Part shown: piece by piece, positions 1-8,606 of the stretch
Position numbering within the stretch: the first letter of the stretch is position 1
Layout of the letters: the number at the start of each line of letters is the position of its first letter
Assembly: GCA_028289645.1 (NCBI GenBank)
Contig: JANQOK010000013.1
Coordinates: 372,001-436,000 of the forward strand
DNA: 64,000 bases
Reading direction: 5' to 3'
From: Anderseniella sp.
GTDB taxonomy: Bacteria; Pseudomonadota; Alphaproteobacteria; Rhizobiales; Aestuariivirgaceae
Notes under the pieces: model-generated
Database searches by the model: none
What the model saw: only the letters and a program-made list of their open reading frames with translations
Told to the model about the DNA's origin: nothing
Position numbers and translations under genes: made by a program

Positions 1-2
1 CC

Positions 3-1181
3 TTACCGCACCAACTCTTTGATTGCCTCGTCGATGCCCTCAAGCGTCAATGGGAACATACGGCCTTCGAGCAGTGTCCTGATGTAATCGATGGACGGCG
101 TGTATCCCCAGTACTTCGGGTTGGACGGGTTCAGCCAGACACAGTGTGAGTAGATGTCGGTGATGCGTTTGAGCCACAGCGCGCCGGCCTCGTCATTGAA
201 ATGCTCCACCGAGCCGCCGGGATGAGTGAGTTCGAACGGGCTCATGGACGCGTCGCCGACAAAGATCACCTTGTAGTCGGACCCGTAAGTGTGCAGCACG
301 TCCCAGGTATCTTCCACCGCGGTATGCCGGCGCCGGTTTTCCTTCCAGAGTTTCTCATAGACGCAGTTGTGGAAGTAGAAATACTCCATGTGCTTGAACT
401 CGGCGCGTGCGGCCGAAAACAGCTCTTCGCAGGTGCGGACATAGGGATCCATCGAACCGCCGACATCGAAGAAGATCAGCACTTTCACGGTGTTGCGCTT
501 TTCGGCCACCAGTTTCAGGTCGAGATAGCCCTTGTTGGCGGTGGACCGGATGGTGTCGTCGAGATCAAGTTCTTCCGGCGCGCCTTCGCGGGCGAACTTG
601 CGCAGGCGTCTCAGTGCAACCTTGATGTTGCGGGTGCCCAGTTCGACAGAATCATCAAGGTCCCTGAACTCACGTTTGTCCCACACCTTGATGGCGCGAT
701 TGTTGCGGTTCTTGTCCTGGCCGATGCGGATGCCGGCGGGGTTGTAGCCATAGGCGCCGAACGGCGAAGTGCCGCCGGTGCCGATCCACTTGCTGCCGCC
801 CTGATGGCGTCCCTTTTGCTCCTCGAGGCGTTTTTTCAGTTCCTCCATTATCTTGTCCCAGCCGCCGAGCGCCTCGATCTGGGCTTTTTCTTCCTCGGTG
901 AGGAATTTCTCGTTGATCTTGCGCAACCATTCTTCAGGAATGTTGGCGAGCAATTCTTCCGGCGGCAGGCCCTCAAGGCCCTTGAAGACATGACCGAAAA
1001 CCGTATCGAACTTATCCAGGTTGCGTTCGTCCTTAACCAGGGTGGCGCGCGACAGATAGTAGAAATCCTCGACCTGGAAACCGGCGATATTGGCCTCGAG
1101 AGCCTCCATCAGGGTGAGGTACTCTTTCAGTGTGGCGGGTACGCCGGCGGCTTTCAGCTCGTGGAAAAAGGTCGTGAACAT
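3..1181 (-). CDS. VWA domain protein, CoxE-like
   Basis: CoxE-type von Willebrand factor A protein, the usual partner of a MoxR AAA+ ATPase in metal-centre or complex maturation. The C-terminal half holds the VWA fold with an altered MIDAS (FFDVGGSMDPY, where the family usually has DxSxS) and a later GDASMSPFEL segment. The middle is charged and Gly-rich (GGTSPFGAYG). The ATG at 1181 gives the family-like start MFTTFFHELKAAGVP; a GTG at 1217 that overlaps the upstream stop (GTGA) would add 12 residues. The MoxR homologue in this window is not adjacent but lies at 29042-29887. Family is sure; the client complex is unknown. Confidence 0.85.
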   Translation of the reverse strand: MFTTFFHELKAAGVPATLKEYLTLMEALEANIAGFQVEDFYYLSRATLVKDERNLDKFDTVFGHVFKGLEGLPPEELLANIPEEWLRKINEKFLTEEEKAQIEALGGWDKIMEELKKRLEEQKGRHQGGSKWIGTGGTSPFGAYGYNPAGIRIGQDKNRNNRAIKVWDKREFRDLDDSVELGTRNIKVALRRLRKFAREGAPEELDLDDTIRSTANKGYLDLKLVAEKRNTVKVLIFFDVGGSMDPYVRTCEELFSAARAEFKHMEYFYFHNCVYEKLWKENRRRHTAVEDTWDVLHTYGSDYKVIFVGDASMSPFELTHPGGSVEHFNDEAGALWLKRITDIYSHCVWLNPSNPKYWGYTPSIDYIRTLLEGRMFPLTLEGIDEAIKELVR

Positions 1182-1213
1182 GGTGCCATGTCTAGCGGAT
1201 TGTGTTGGCCGCG

Positions 1214-2209
1214 TCACGCACCGCGTTGTGGCACCGGACGGTCAAGCCATGATTTCAGCCAGTTGGCATAGGCGCCACGCCAGCCGGGCTGCGGTTGGGT
1301 GAGAAACCAGGTCCGGCGCAGATCCCAGACATTGTTGATGTCCGGGAATTCCCGCTGCACCGCGGAACCAAGCTTGCCGCCGATCGTGTGAAATGTGAAT
1401 TCGGAGAAATAGATGTCACCATCGATCTCGTACAGGTCCACTCTGATATGGTCTCTTCCGGCGGCAAGCTGCTGCGCGGTTTCCAGCAACCGGCCATGGC
1501 AGGCCGGAGCGGGATCAAACGATACCGGATAGTTCAGGTACTGCGTGTACGGGTATACGTTTCCCTGTGCGTCGTAGAAACTCTGGCGCGCCCGGTTCGT
1601 CAGCCGGTCGTGGAAGCAAAAGGAATAAAGCGCCGTTTCGCCGAATACATATACCTTGGCTTCCAGACTGACCGGACGGCCATCGGCATGTTTCAGGAAC
1701 TCCTCCACGAACAGCTTGCGCTCAACTCCATGGTAGTTCCATTCACCGCAATAGCGGCTGTAATCGGTTTGCAGCCATTTCCTGGTCCTGGCGATCATCT
1801 CGCGGCGGTCGTAGCAACCGCCTCTAATGATATGAAAGAACCCCGATCCGTGGGTGCTCTTCACCACAACGTCACCGGCAAGCAGTTCCGCCGGAATGTC
1901 TTCAAAGCGCTCACCAACCCACAAGGTTTCCGGCACCTTGATGTCCGGGCACATGTCGCTTGCGATCTGCTTGGCATGCAACTTGTCGCTCAAGATGACC
2001 GATGACGGATCACGGTCGAAAATCTTTCGCCAGAAAAACTTGTCTACAGGAAGCCGGGGGCACGCGGGGGCAGGCAGCCTCCGGTCCAGCGTCCACGTGT
2101 AGTAAGTCAGGTACGGGTGGCGAACATAGCAATAGGCGGTGACGAAAACCTGCCAAAAGATGCTCTTGCAAAAACCTGAAAATGTTTGCTTTTTTCCGTC
2201 TGACGGCAT
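1214..2209 (-). CDS. TupA-like ATP-grasp protein
   Basis: 331-residue ATP-grasp enzyme resembling the TupA family, which is linked to teichuronopeptide or surface polysaccharide synthesis and probably forms an amide or peptide-like bond at ATP cost. Visible features: a DKLHAKQIASD stretch near residue 75, a VVKSTHGSGFFHI nucleotide-binding segment, a FVEEFL strand, and the C-terminal metal-binding strand IRVDLYEIDGDIYFSEFTFH. It lies just upstream of the CoxE-like gene, but the link looks only positional. No glycosyltransferase genes are nearby, so the acceptor substrate cannot be inferred. Confidence 0.75.
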   Translation of the reverse strand: MPSDGKKQTFSGFCKSIFWQVFVTAYCYVRHPYLTYYTWTLDRRLPAPACPRLPVDKFFWRKIFDRDPSSVILSDKLHAKQIASDMCPDIKVPETLWVGERFEDIPAELLAGDVVVKSTHGSGFFHIIRGGCYDRREMIARTRKWLQTDYSRYCGEWNYHGVERKLFVEEFLKHADGRPVSLEAKVYVFGETALYSFCFHDRLTNRARQSFYDAQGNVYPYTQYLNYPVSFDPAPACHGRLLETAQQLAAGRDHIRVDLYEIDGDIYFSEFTFHTIGGKLGSAVQREFPDINNVWDLRRTWFLTQPQPGWRGAYANWLKSWLDRPVPQRGA

Positions 2210-2247
2210 CCGGGAGATCTACAGAATAAGACAATCTGGCCATGTCT

Positions 2248-2724
2248 TTAGTTGGCGGCTGCCTCCGTCGCAAGTGCCTCAAACACCAGATCAAGCTCAG
2301 TTGCCAGTTTTTGCAGGTTTTCACCGCCTTCGTCCATGTAGGCAGAGAACAGGTGCGATGGTTTCTTGTAACTCAGGGTTGCCGTCTTGTCGGCGTTTTC
2401 CGTTACATAGACCCGGATTGGCGCCTCAATGCCGGCGGCAACAGATGCTTCCAGCATGGGAACCGCAAAGCGCGGGTGATACAGGCCGATTACTGTATTG
2501 CCGGCAATTGTCTTGTTCAGCACCTTCTTGGCGCCGACGGTGGCCGAGGCTTGCGAAACAACGCCGAGTTTCTGCTTGGCGGCGGCCGACTTCACCCGTT
2601 TCGCCAATGTCGCATAGTCATGGGTAGTCTGCAGAACCACCCAGCCTGGGCGCTCGCGAACCTCAGCCAGCGCAGTCTGCGCGGCCACTACAGTTACAAT
2701 CGCGGCAGTTAAGAGTCTGAACAT
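2248..2724 (-). CDS. DUF302 family periplasmic protein
   Basis: 158 residues from the ATG at 2724. That start places a clean signal peptide (MFRLLTAAIVTVVAAQTALA) at the N-terminus; a longer reading to 2829 adds 35 residues without signal character. The rest matches DUF302: a sequence like TTHDYATLAKRVKSAAAKQ, then a strand-rich core with GLYHPRFAVPML and PIRVYVTENADKTA. DUF302 proteins are small alpha/beta proteins of unknown function, sometimes linked to heme or redox stress. Monocistronic as far as can be seen. Function unassigned. Confidence 0.75.
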   Translation of the reverse strand: MFRLLTAAIVTVVAAQTALAEVRERPGWVVLQTTHDYATLAKRVKSAAAKQKLGVVSQASATVGAKKVLNKTIAGNTVIGLYHPRFAVPMLEASVAAGIEAPIRVYVTENADKTATLSYKKPSHLFSAYMDEGGENLQKLATELDLVFEALATEAAAN

Positions 2725-3078
2725 TACAGATTGGTCCCGGTCGGTGGAGTGTGGCGCATGCCATGGCAAGCCGGTATGCGGTTTCGCTGACAATGACGCC
2801 GCAGACACACTGATTGCAATGGCTGACACAATTTCGCCGGTACCATCGGGTGGGAGGAGGCCCCTTTGGTACCGGCGTTGATGGGCAAGGAGCCCAGACG
2901 ACTTGGTGAGGTGATGTTGGTTTTTTGTTGTTTTGGCGGTGCCCGGTTTGCAGGGAGGAGGGAGGCCGCTTTGTTTTTATTCATCACCTTGTTGTTGGAA
3001 ATGAACCTAGGCGAAATAAAAGCGGCCAGATGTGCAGTTCATCACATTGCGAAAAGGTTTCTGTCGCGGCTGATGGTT
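2725..3078. other. 354-bp gap with inverted repeat
   Basis: No credible gene here; the open frames read as shadows. The only clear structure is a perfect 10-bp inverted repeat, CGCCGGTACC at 2835-2844 and GGTACCGGCG at 2868-2877, separated by 23 bases rich in G and C. No T-run follows on either strand, so it is not a standard terminator. The segment at 2920-3000 is locally T-rich. It separates two minus-strand genes and probably holds the promoter of the DUF302 gene. Confidence 0.5.
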
Positions 3079-3636
3079 TCAACCGGCCTGCCACTGCCTT
3101 ATCCACTCCAGCGGGTAGAGCAGCATGATGATGTTGAGCAGCAGGCCGTCACGAATGATCAAGCCGACAATCAGTTCTGCTGCAATAAACAGACCCACAG
3201 ACACCCAAACCGGAGCCCGCGCCGCAATGATGAAGCCAAGCACCATCATGGTCATGTCCGATACGGAGTTCAGAACACTGTCGCCATAATAGTCCAGCGC
3301 GATCGTATCTTCGCGATACTTGTCGATGATCCAACTGGTGTTCTCTACGAGTTCCCAAGCGCCTTCTATGACAGCCGCCACGACCAGTCGCCAGCCAACC
3401 TCCAGGCGTGGCAGCAGGAAATGCAGCGCCAAGTAGAAAACAAGCCCGTGCAGCACGTGAGACGGAGAATACCAGTCGAGAATGTGCTGTGAGTTTTCGG
3501 ATGAGATCACCTGGCCATGCCATAGTTTCACATAGCCGCACTGGCAGATGAGGTTCCGTCCAAGTCCGATCAGGCCCGCGGCCATCGCCGCCGCCACAAT
3601 GGCAACTGCAGCCCAGTGCTGGCGGCGCAGCATCAA
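3079..3636 (-). CDS. DUF2585 (UPF0314) membrane protein
   Basis: 185-residue integral membrane protein of the DUF2585/UPF0314 family, found mainly in Rhizobiales. There are about four to five hydrophobic segments, the first at residues 9-27. The family's central motif is present: SQHILDWYSPSHVLHG, then EGAWELVENTSWIIDKYRE, with acidic and aromatic residues that look catalytic or metal-binding. Its start overlaps the stop of the decarboxylase gene by 4 bases (ATGA), so the two are translationally coupled. The family has no established activity. Confidence 0.85.
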   Translation of the reverse strand: MMLRRQHWAAVAIVAAAMAAGLIGLGRNLICQCGYVKLWHGQVISSENSQHILDWYSPSHVLHGLVFYLALHFLLPRLEVGWRLVVAAVIEGAWELVENTSWIIDKYREDTIALDYYGDSVLNSVSDMTMMVLGFIIAARAPVWVSVGLFIAAELIVGLIIRDGLLLNIIMLLYPLEWIRQWQAG

Positions 3637-5267
3637 GCGTCTGTCTCGGCCGCAAGCGCAGACTTGCTGGCGATGGCATCGGTGAAGCGGGACAGCGTCT
3701 GAGACAGCGCATCGCGCGGCAGCATGACTTCGATCAGCTGAAAACAGCTGTCATCGCCGTGGGCCCGCTGCAGCGCTTCGGCCAGTTGCGCCGGTGTCGA
3801 CACCCGCACGCCCTTGCCGCCCATGGTTTCGGCATGTTCGGCAAAGTGCCAGTCATCCAGGTCGTTGTAGCCGGTGTCTTTCTGAAACGCCTTCAGCATG
3901 CCCCACGCAGTGTTGTTGAACAGCAGTACGATCGGGTTGAGCCCCAGACGCCGGCAGTTTCCCAGCTCCCATCCGGTCATCTGGAAAGCGCCGTCTCCGA
4001 CCAGCACAAGCGGGCGCTTGCCGCTGGCAGCCTGCAGGCCCAGGCCGAACGGAATGCCGGTGCCCATGGTTGCATAATAGCCCGGCGCCAGCAGGGCGGT
4101 GTGTTCTATGTCCATGGCGGTGAACAGGCAGTCGCCCATGTCGGATGCGATGGGCATGACTCCATGTTCGGCGAAAAAATCGTTGACCGCAGTTGCAACA
4201 TCCTGCGGCTGGAGCTTGCGTTTGGAAGGTTTGAGGCCGCGCGGATAGGATGCTGTGGCCGGTTTTGCATTGCCGAGTTTCTTGGCACCGGCCAGCAAGG
4301 CGTCAACAAAGGCCTCCAGTACGACGCCGGAATAGGAGTGGTGCTCGAAATGCACGGCACCGTCAAAGGCGTGAACGCTGGTGCGCATGTCGATCTGGCG
4401 TTTTGAGACCCCGAAGTTGGTGTCGCACAGGATGACACCGAGCATCAGCAGGCCGTCGGCACGTTCGACCAGCCGGCGGGTGGCAACATCACCGGCAAGA
4501 CCCAGATAGGTGCCTGCGGTCTGGGCGCCCACTTCGGCCAGGATGCCTCGCCCCATGAAGGTGGTCAGGACTGGAATGCCAAGTGCCGTAGCCAGCCTGG
4601 CAACCTTGCTTTCCAGGCCGTAACGGCGAATCTCGACCCCCAGCAGCATGGCAGGGTGTTTTTTTGCCTGCAGCATTTTCAACGTCTGGCGGGCAGCTTC
4701 CTTCGCTGCAGCCTTGTTCTGTGCAGGTGGCTTGTAAGCTGGTACGCCGGCCACGTCGGCTTCAACCATGTCACGGGGAAACTCGATGTAAACCGGCCGC
4801 GACTGATGCCTTGCCGCGCTCAGCACCCGGGCGAGTTCCGCAGGTGCGGTGGCCGGATCATCGAGCACGCACTGGGCGCAGGTCACTTCGCGCATGATCA
4901 GCATCTGGCTGTCAAAATGCTTGACCTGGTGGTGGAGGCCAAGCCCCATGGTGCGCTCTGCTGCTCCCGGTGCCCCCGATATCACGACAAGCGGTGATTT
5001 CTCCGCGTAAGCCGTTGCGACCGGATTGACCATGTTCAGCGCGCCGGCGCCGTATGTCACGCAGGCCACGCCGAGTGTCCCGCGATAGCGGCCGGCCGCA
5101 TCTGCGGCAAAACCTACCGCTGGCTCATGGCTGAGGGTCAGAAGGGGCAGAGTGTTGAGGCGTTCGATCTGGCGAAAGAGCGGCAGCGCGAAATCTCCGG
5201 GGATGCCGAAAATCTCACCGGCGCCATAGTCTTTCAGCGCCTGTAGCAAAGCGTGAGCGAGTTTCAT
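3633..5267 (-). CDS. ipdC: Indolepyruvate/phenylpyruvate decarboxylase
   Basis: 544-residue thiamine-diphosphate decarboxylase that resembles the Azospirillum brasilense IpdC/PPDC enzyme nearly end to end (from memory). That enzyme converts indole-3-pyruvate or phenylpyruvate to the aldehyde, the key step to indole-3-acetate or phenylacetate. Visible: a MKLAHALLQALKDYGA start, GIPGDFALP, the ThDP-activating glutamate at E48 in LSHEPAVGFAADAAGRY, the Mg/ThDP motif GDGAFQMTGWELGN followed by NNTAWGML. The ATG at 5267 has GGAG upstream; a reading to 5345 adds 26 unconserved residues. Coupled to DUF2585 downstream. It is clearly not acetolactate synthase; the exact 2-keto-acid preference is inferred. 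Confidence 0.85.
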   Translation of the reverse strand: MKLAHALLQALKDYGAGEIFGIPGDFALPLFRQIERLNTLPLLTLSHEPAVGFAADAAGRYRGTLGVACVTYGAGALNMVNPVATAYAEKSPLVVISGAPGAAERTMGLGLHHQVKHFDSQMLIMREVTCAQCVLDDPATAPAELARVLSAARHQSRPVYIEFPRDMVEADVAGVPAYKPPAQNKAAAKEAARQTLKMLQAKKHPAMLLGVEIRRYGLESKVARLATALGIPVLTTFMGRGILAEVGAQTAGTYLGLAGDVATRRLVERADGLLMLGVILCDTNFGVSKRQIDMRTSVHAFDGAVHFEHHSYSGVVLEAFVDALLAGAKKLGNAKPATASYPRGLKPSKRKLQPQDVATAVNDFFAEHGVMPIASDMGDCLFTAMDIEHTALLAPGYYATMGTGIPFGLGLQAASGKRPLVLVGDGAFQMTGWELGNCRRLGLNPIVLLFNNTAWGMLKAFQKDTGYNDLDDWHFAEHAETMGGKGVRVSTPAQLAEALQRAHGDDSCFQLIEVMLPRDALSQTLSRFTDAIASKSALAAETDA

Positions 5268-5373
5268 AGTTGAGGTCTCCGGGTTAGTGGCGAATACGCC
5301 TTGGGAGGGAGACTCAACTATGCGGGCAAGCAGGCGTGCGGGCAACTATTATCAGGTCCGTAGCGACCCGGCT

Positions 5374-6348
5374 TTAATACCACAATCCCATGCGTCCCAT
5401 ATTGATGCGAGGCCGGCGAACCGGCGGAACGATGGAGCGGGCGGGGCGCATTGGCCGGTCGGGCCGGGCGATGATCGGCGGCGTGGTGGTGCGCAGCGAC
5501 AACAATCGCCGAACCCGGTCCGGTGTCTTTGGGTGGCTGCGCAGCAGGGACGGCTCCGGCGACCGGGAGCCGGGCAGAACCAGTTTTTCCCACATGCTGC
5601 CCTGCTTCTGTTCCAGCGTCTGCAAGGCGGACGCCAGCCCTTCCGGATCTCCGGTCAGTCCGGCCGCGTCAAGATCGGCATCGTACTCACGGGTGCGCGA
5701 CAGGGCCAACTGCAGCAGTCCGCCGACGGTCGGTGCAGCAACCAGGGCGGCGATTGTCACCCAGGGAACAACGCCGCCATTGGTCAGCAGTGCGGCGGGG
5801 ATGCCAACCAGCAAACCGATAGTCGACAAGGTGCCGGTCAGCCGTGACAGCACATCACCGAGAGCCATCACGGTCAGGTCCTCGTTGCGGATATGGCTGA
5901 CCTCATGAGCCAGCACACCGACCAGTTGCCTGAGTGTCAGGTTGCGGATGAGGCCGTCGGTCACCGCTACGGCGGAGTCATCGATCCTGCCGACGGCAAA
6001 CGCATTCATCATCTGCGACGGCACATAGTAAAGCTGCGGCACCGCTGGCAGGTCAGCCCGTCTGGTCAGCTCGCGCATCAGCTGGTGCAGTTGCGGCACT
6101 TCCTCGCTGGTCAGGGCGCGCGCCTTGTACAATTTCAGCACCATTCTTGGCGACACGCGCCCGGCCTGCCACAGGCCAAAGGCGGTCAGTACCACGGCCC
6201 ATACCACGCCGGGAGCGCCGAACACACTGTAGGCGATCAGGGCCATCAGCAGGGCGGAACCGGACACCATAATCCAGGTGTGCAGCCGGTTGCGCCACTG
6301 GTGCACACGCTGGGCTTCAGGGTTCAGCGGCTGGAGAGTCGGGTTCAT
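5374..6348 (-). CDS. M48 zinc metalloprotease, HtpX-like
   Basis: 324-residue membrane protease. Two hydrophobic segments lie at about residues 26-63. The HEXXH zinc site HEVSH has ligands H148 and H152 with catalytic E149; a later REYDAD motif supplies the third ligand. Two further hydrophobic stretches lie between. M48/HtpX enzymes degrade misfolded membrane proteins. The C-terminus is an Arg/Pro-rich tail (about residues 285-324) beyond the core. It closes a minus-strand envelope set behind DUF2207 (30-bp gap). Close to HtpX but with different topology and tail, so I give no symbol. Confidence 0.85.
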   Translation of the reverse strand: MNPTLQPLNPEAQRVHQWRNRLHTWIMVSGSALLMALIAYSVFGAPGVVWAVVLTAFGLWQAGRVSPRMVLKLYKARALTSEEVPQLHQLMRELTRRADLPAVPQLYYVPSQMMNAFAVGRIDDSAVAVTDGLIRNLTLRQLVGVLAHEVSHIRNEDLTVMALGDVLSRLTGTLSTIGLLVGIPAALLTNGGVVPWVTIAALVAAPTVGGLLQLALSRTREYDADLDAAGLTGDPEGLASALQTLEQKQGSMWEKLVLPGSRSPEPSLLRSHPKTPDRVRRLLSLRTTTPPIIARPDRPMRPARSIVPPVRRPRINMGRMGLWY

Positions 6349-6378
6349 GCAGGAGAATCTAGGTGCTGGCCGGGCGTT

Positions 6379-8307
6379 TTACCAGCCACCGCCGCCGCCG
6401 CCGCCACCGCCACCGCCGGAAAATCCGCCGCCACCGGAGAAGCCGGACGAGGACGACTTGGGCGCCGGCATGGCATTGGTCATCGACTTGCCAATGGATG
6501 CCGGCAGGCCGGACATGGTCTTGCCGATGCTGCCGGACGAAAAATTGCCGCCGTGATACCAGTTCGGCGAATAGCTGGCTGCGGTTGCCGCGCCGGCGGC
6601 AGAGGCGAGCCAGGCCTGAAAGGCATTTGACCAGGGCTTCTCCAACCCCAGGGCGACGGCATAGGGCAACACGGTCTCAAAATGCTGCGGCGACATGGCC
6701 GGCGCGCCGGCAAGGTTCATGCGGTCTTTCTCCGCCAGGTTGATGTAGGTCTTCAGCCCCTCGATACCATCCATCAGATGCCGTCCGAGCGGCGTCGGGG
6801 CGCCGAGCAGGAAGAAGAACAGGATGTTGATCATGAAGACGCCGGCGATGGTGGCGAGTATTGCCGGCTTGACAGTCATATCCACCGCCAGGGAGCCGAG
6901 AAGCGGCAGCAGGTTCATGGCAAAGAAACCAAGCACAAACCATCGCATCACCGATCCGACCTTGCCGACCAGTCCGCTTGTGCGGGAGACCTTCAGGCCG
7001 ACGCTGAACGTGATGACGGTGATGAAGGTGGCGGCGCCGACCAGAATGATCAACGGGATCACGAAGTTCGCACCGCCGCCTGCTGTCACAATGGTTACGA
7101 TCAGGGTCAGCAGCGAAATGCCGATACCGGCAAACACATAGGCCAGGTTCTGGTCAAAGAACTTGTTGCGATGTTCGGTGTTGAGCGCCGAGCGGAACTT
7201 CTTCGTCACGGATTTGACCGCGGCGGTGTTTGACTTGGCAATGCGGAACTCGTGTCCGGCAGGTCCCAGTTTCTCCAGGATCGCCGCCTCGCCAACCGGC
7301 AGCGGTTGCCGCAGCGGCGCGCCAGTCGGCTTTATGGTGACGTCGCCATCCAGGTCTTCCAGTTCGACCAGGCCCTTTACGGCCAGGTTGAGCAGGGCAG
7401 AGGAGAACGCGTCGTGGCCCGACAGACCCCGATTCTCAATATAGTGTACCTGGGCCGGTGAGATCCCGTCAGGCGCATCCCAGCGCGGCACCATGATGCC
7501 GGCGGGCGGGTCACGGCCGACCCGCTGCCAGGCCCAGAAATAGTAATAGCCGATAACCAGGAAGCCGAAGAAACCCATGATGAAGGCTGCGTTGTCGCGC
7601 CAGAACCAGCCCAGTTCCTGGCGCTGGCTGGGTGCTGCGATGCTCCCCTTCGGCATCTTGACCGCGATTGTCATGCCCTCACGAGGCCCGAGTGGTGCCG
7701 TTGTCTGAAACACCACGACATTGCCGCCGTCGGCCATGAATGAGCGTGCGTTGGCGCCGCGAGCGCCATACGGGCCGGTGAAGTAAGTCGTGTCGGTCGC
7801 GGAGACGCCTTCCGGCAACACAATGTCCGCGCGCGCCCGGCGAATTGGGAAGTTCCAGAAATTTCCGGTCACATTCCAGTACAGTTCGTCATGATCGGTG
7901 AAGAACCTGATCTGGCGGTCGGTCTGGTAGGTGATCTTGTAGGTGAACTCGCCGGCGCCGATGAACACGTCCTTGTTGCCGATATAGACCCGGGCCGAGC
8001 GGCTTGCCTTGTCAATGCGGAAGTCATCGGGCTTGCCGTCCCGGGTCACAGACAGGATCTCGAAGCCGACTTCTCGTTCGCGTCCGCCGGCGTCTTCCAT
8101 CATCAGCGGGAAGTCGCGATAGATGCCGCGCCTGATCTGCGAGTTCTCGCCGCGCACCCTGATGGTCTCCACCACCCGCAGCTTGCCGCTCTGGAACACT
8201 TCGACCTTTGAGTTGAAGTCGAGGATTTCTTCTGCCGAATGGGCGTAACCGGCCATCCAGAACACGGCGAACAGGACACACAAAGTGCGGAACAGGCGCT
8301 GCCTCAT
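6379..8307 (-). CDS. DUF2207 (YciQ-like) membrane protein
   Basis: 642-residue predicted envelope protein. Signal peptide at about residues 1-24, then an extracytoplasmic DUF2207 beta-rich domain (SKVEVFQSGKLRVVETIRV, IRRGIYRDFP), a transmembrane helix near residue 235, a cytoplasmic winged-helix-like region (DAFSSALLNLAVKGLVELED), then four more hydrophobic helices. The C-terminus is a long glycine run ending GGGGGW, encoded by a CCN/CCG trinucleotide tract at about 6381-6425. DUF2207 and LemA genes often sit together; here the pair is split by an inserted element at 8331-8601. Function unknown, probably envelope or membrane-protein quality control. Confidence 0.85.
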   Translation of the reverse strand: MRQRLFRTLCVLFAVFWMAGYAHSAEEILDFNSKVEVFQSGKLRVVETIRVRGENSQIRRGIYRDFPLMMEDAGGREREVGFEILSVTRDGKPDDFRIDKASRSARVYIGNKDVFIGAGEFTYKITYQTDRQIRFFTDHDELYWNVTGNFWNFPIRRARADIVLPEGVSATDTTYFTGPYGARGANARSFMADGGNVVVFQTTAPLGPREGMTIAVKMPKGSIAAPSQRQELGWFWRDNAAFIMGFFGFLVIGYYYFWAWQRVGRDPPAGIMVPRWDAPDGISPAQVHYIENRGLSGHDAFSSALLNLAVKGLVELEDLDGDVTIKPTGAPLRQPLPVGEAAILEKLGPAGHEFRIAKSNTAAVKSVTKKFRSALNTEHRNKFFDQNLAYVFAGIGISLLTLIVTIVTAGGGANFVIPLIILVGAATFITVITFSVGLKVSRTSGLVGKVGSVMRWFVLGFFAMNLLPLLGSLAVDMTVKPAILATIAGVFMINILFFFLLGAPTPLGRHLMDGIEGLKTYINLAEKDRMNLAGAPAMSPQHFETVLPYAVALGLEKPWSNAFQAWLASAAGAATAASYSPNWYHGGNFSSGSIGKTMSGLPASIGKSMTNAMPAPKSSSSGFSGGGGFSGGGGGGGGGGGW

Positions 8308-8330
8308 GCCGGTAACTCCTCGTAGCGCTC

Positions 8331-8601
8331 TAGGGTCTGTTGAGTATCAGTTTTGCGGCGTCGGCGTAGCCCGTTTTGTTGCTGGCTAGGCGTGAAAGGC
8401 GCCGCAGTGTTGTCCACTTCAAGCGTTTCACAACGACGTCCAGCAGCAAAACGGGCTGCGTCCTGAAAGGATTTGGCCAGATGCGCCCACTTTCGCACCA
8501 TTCGTCGTTGAACATACGCGGTATGTCCTGCCTCCTCATGGAACGAAATTGAACACATCTGACCAAACCGACACCACAAAAATGACACTCAACAGACCCT
8601 A
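8331..8601. mobile_element. MITE-like element with 34-bp terminal inverted repeats
   Basis: A 271-bp non-coding element bounded by imperfect 34-bp terminal inverted repeats: TAGGGTCTGTTGAGT starts the left end at 8331-8364, and its reverse complement closes the right end at 8568-8601. They match at 30 of 34 positions. An internal inverted pair (8365-8385 and 8440-8460) matches at 19 of 21. The element begins and ends with TA, consistent with TA target duplication as in IS630/Tc1 or some IS5-group elements. No transposase is encoded. It ends 5 bases beyond the lemA stop and separates lemA from DUF2207. I saw no second copy in this window. Confidence 0.65.
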
Positions 8602-8606
8602 AACTG

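Noticed and set aside
201-1271. Long plus-strand frame opposite the CoxE-like gene
   Set aside because: Antisense shadow of a well-supported gene; its sequence has no domain and mirrors minus-strand codons.
8304-8588. 94-residue minus-strand frame inside the MITE-like element
   Set aside because: It crosses both inverted repeats and shows no transposase motif; the region is better read as a non-coding repeat.
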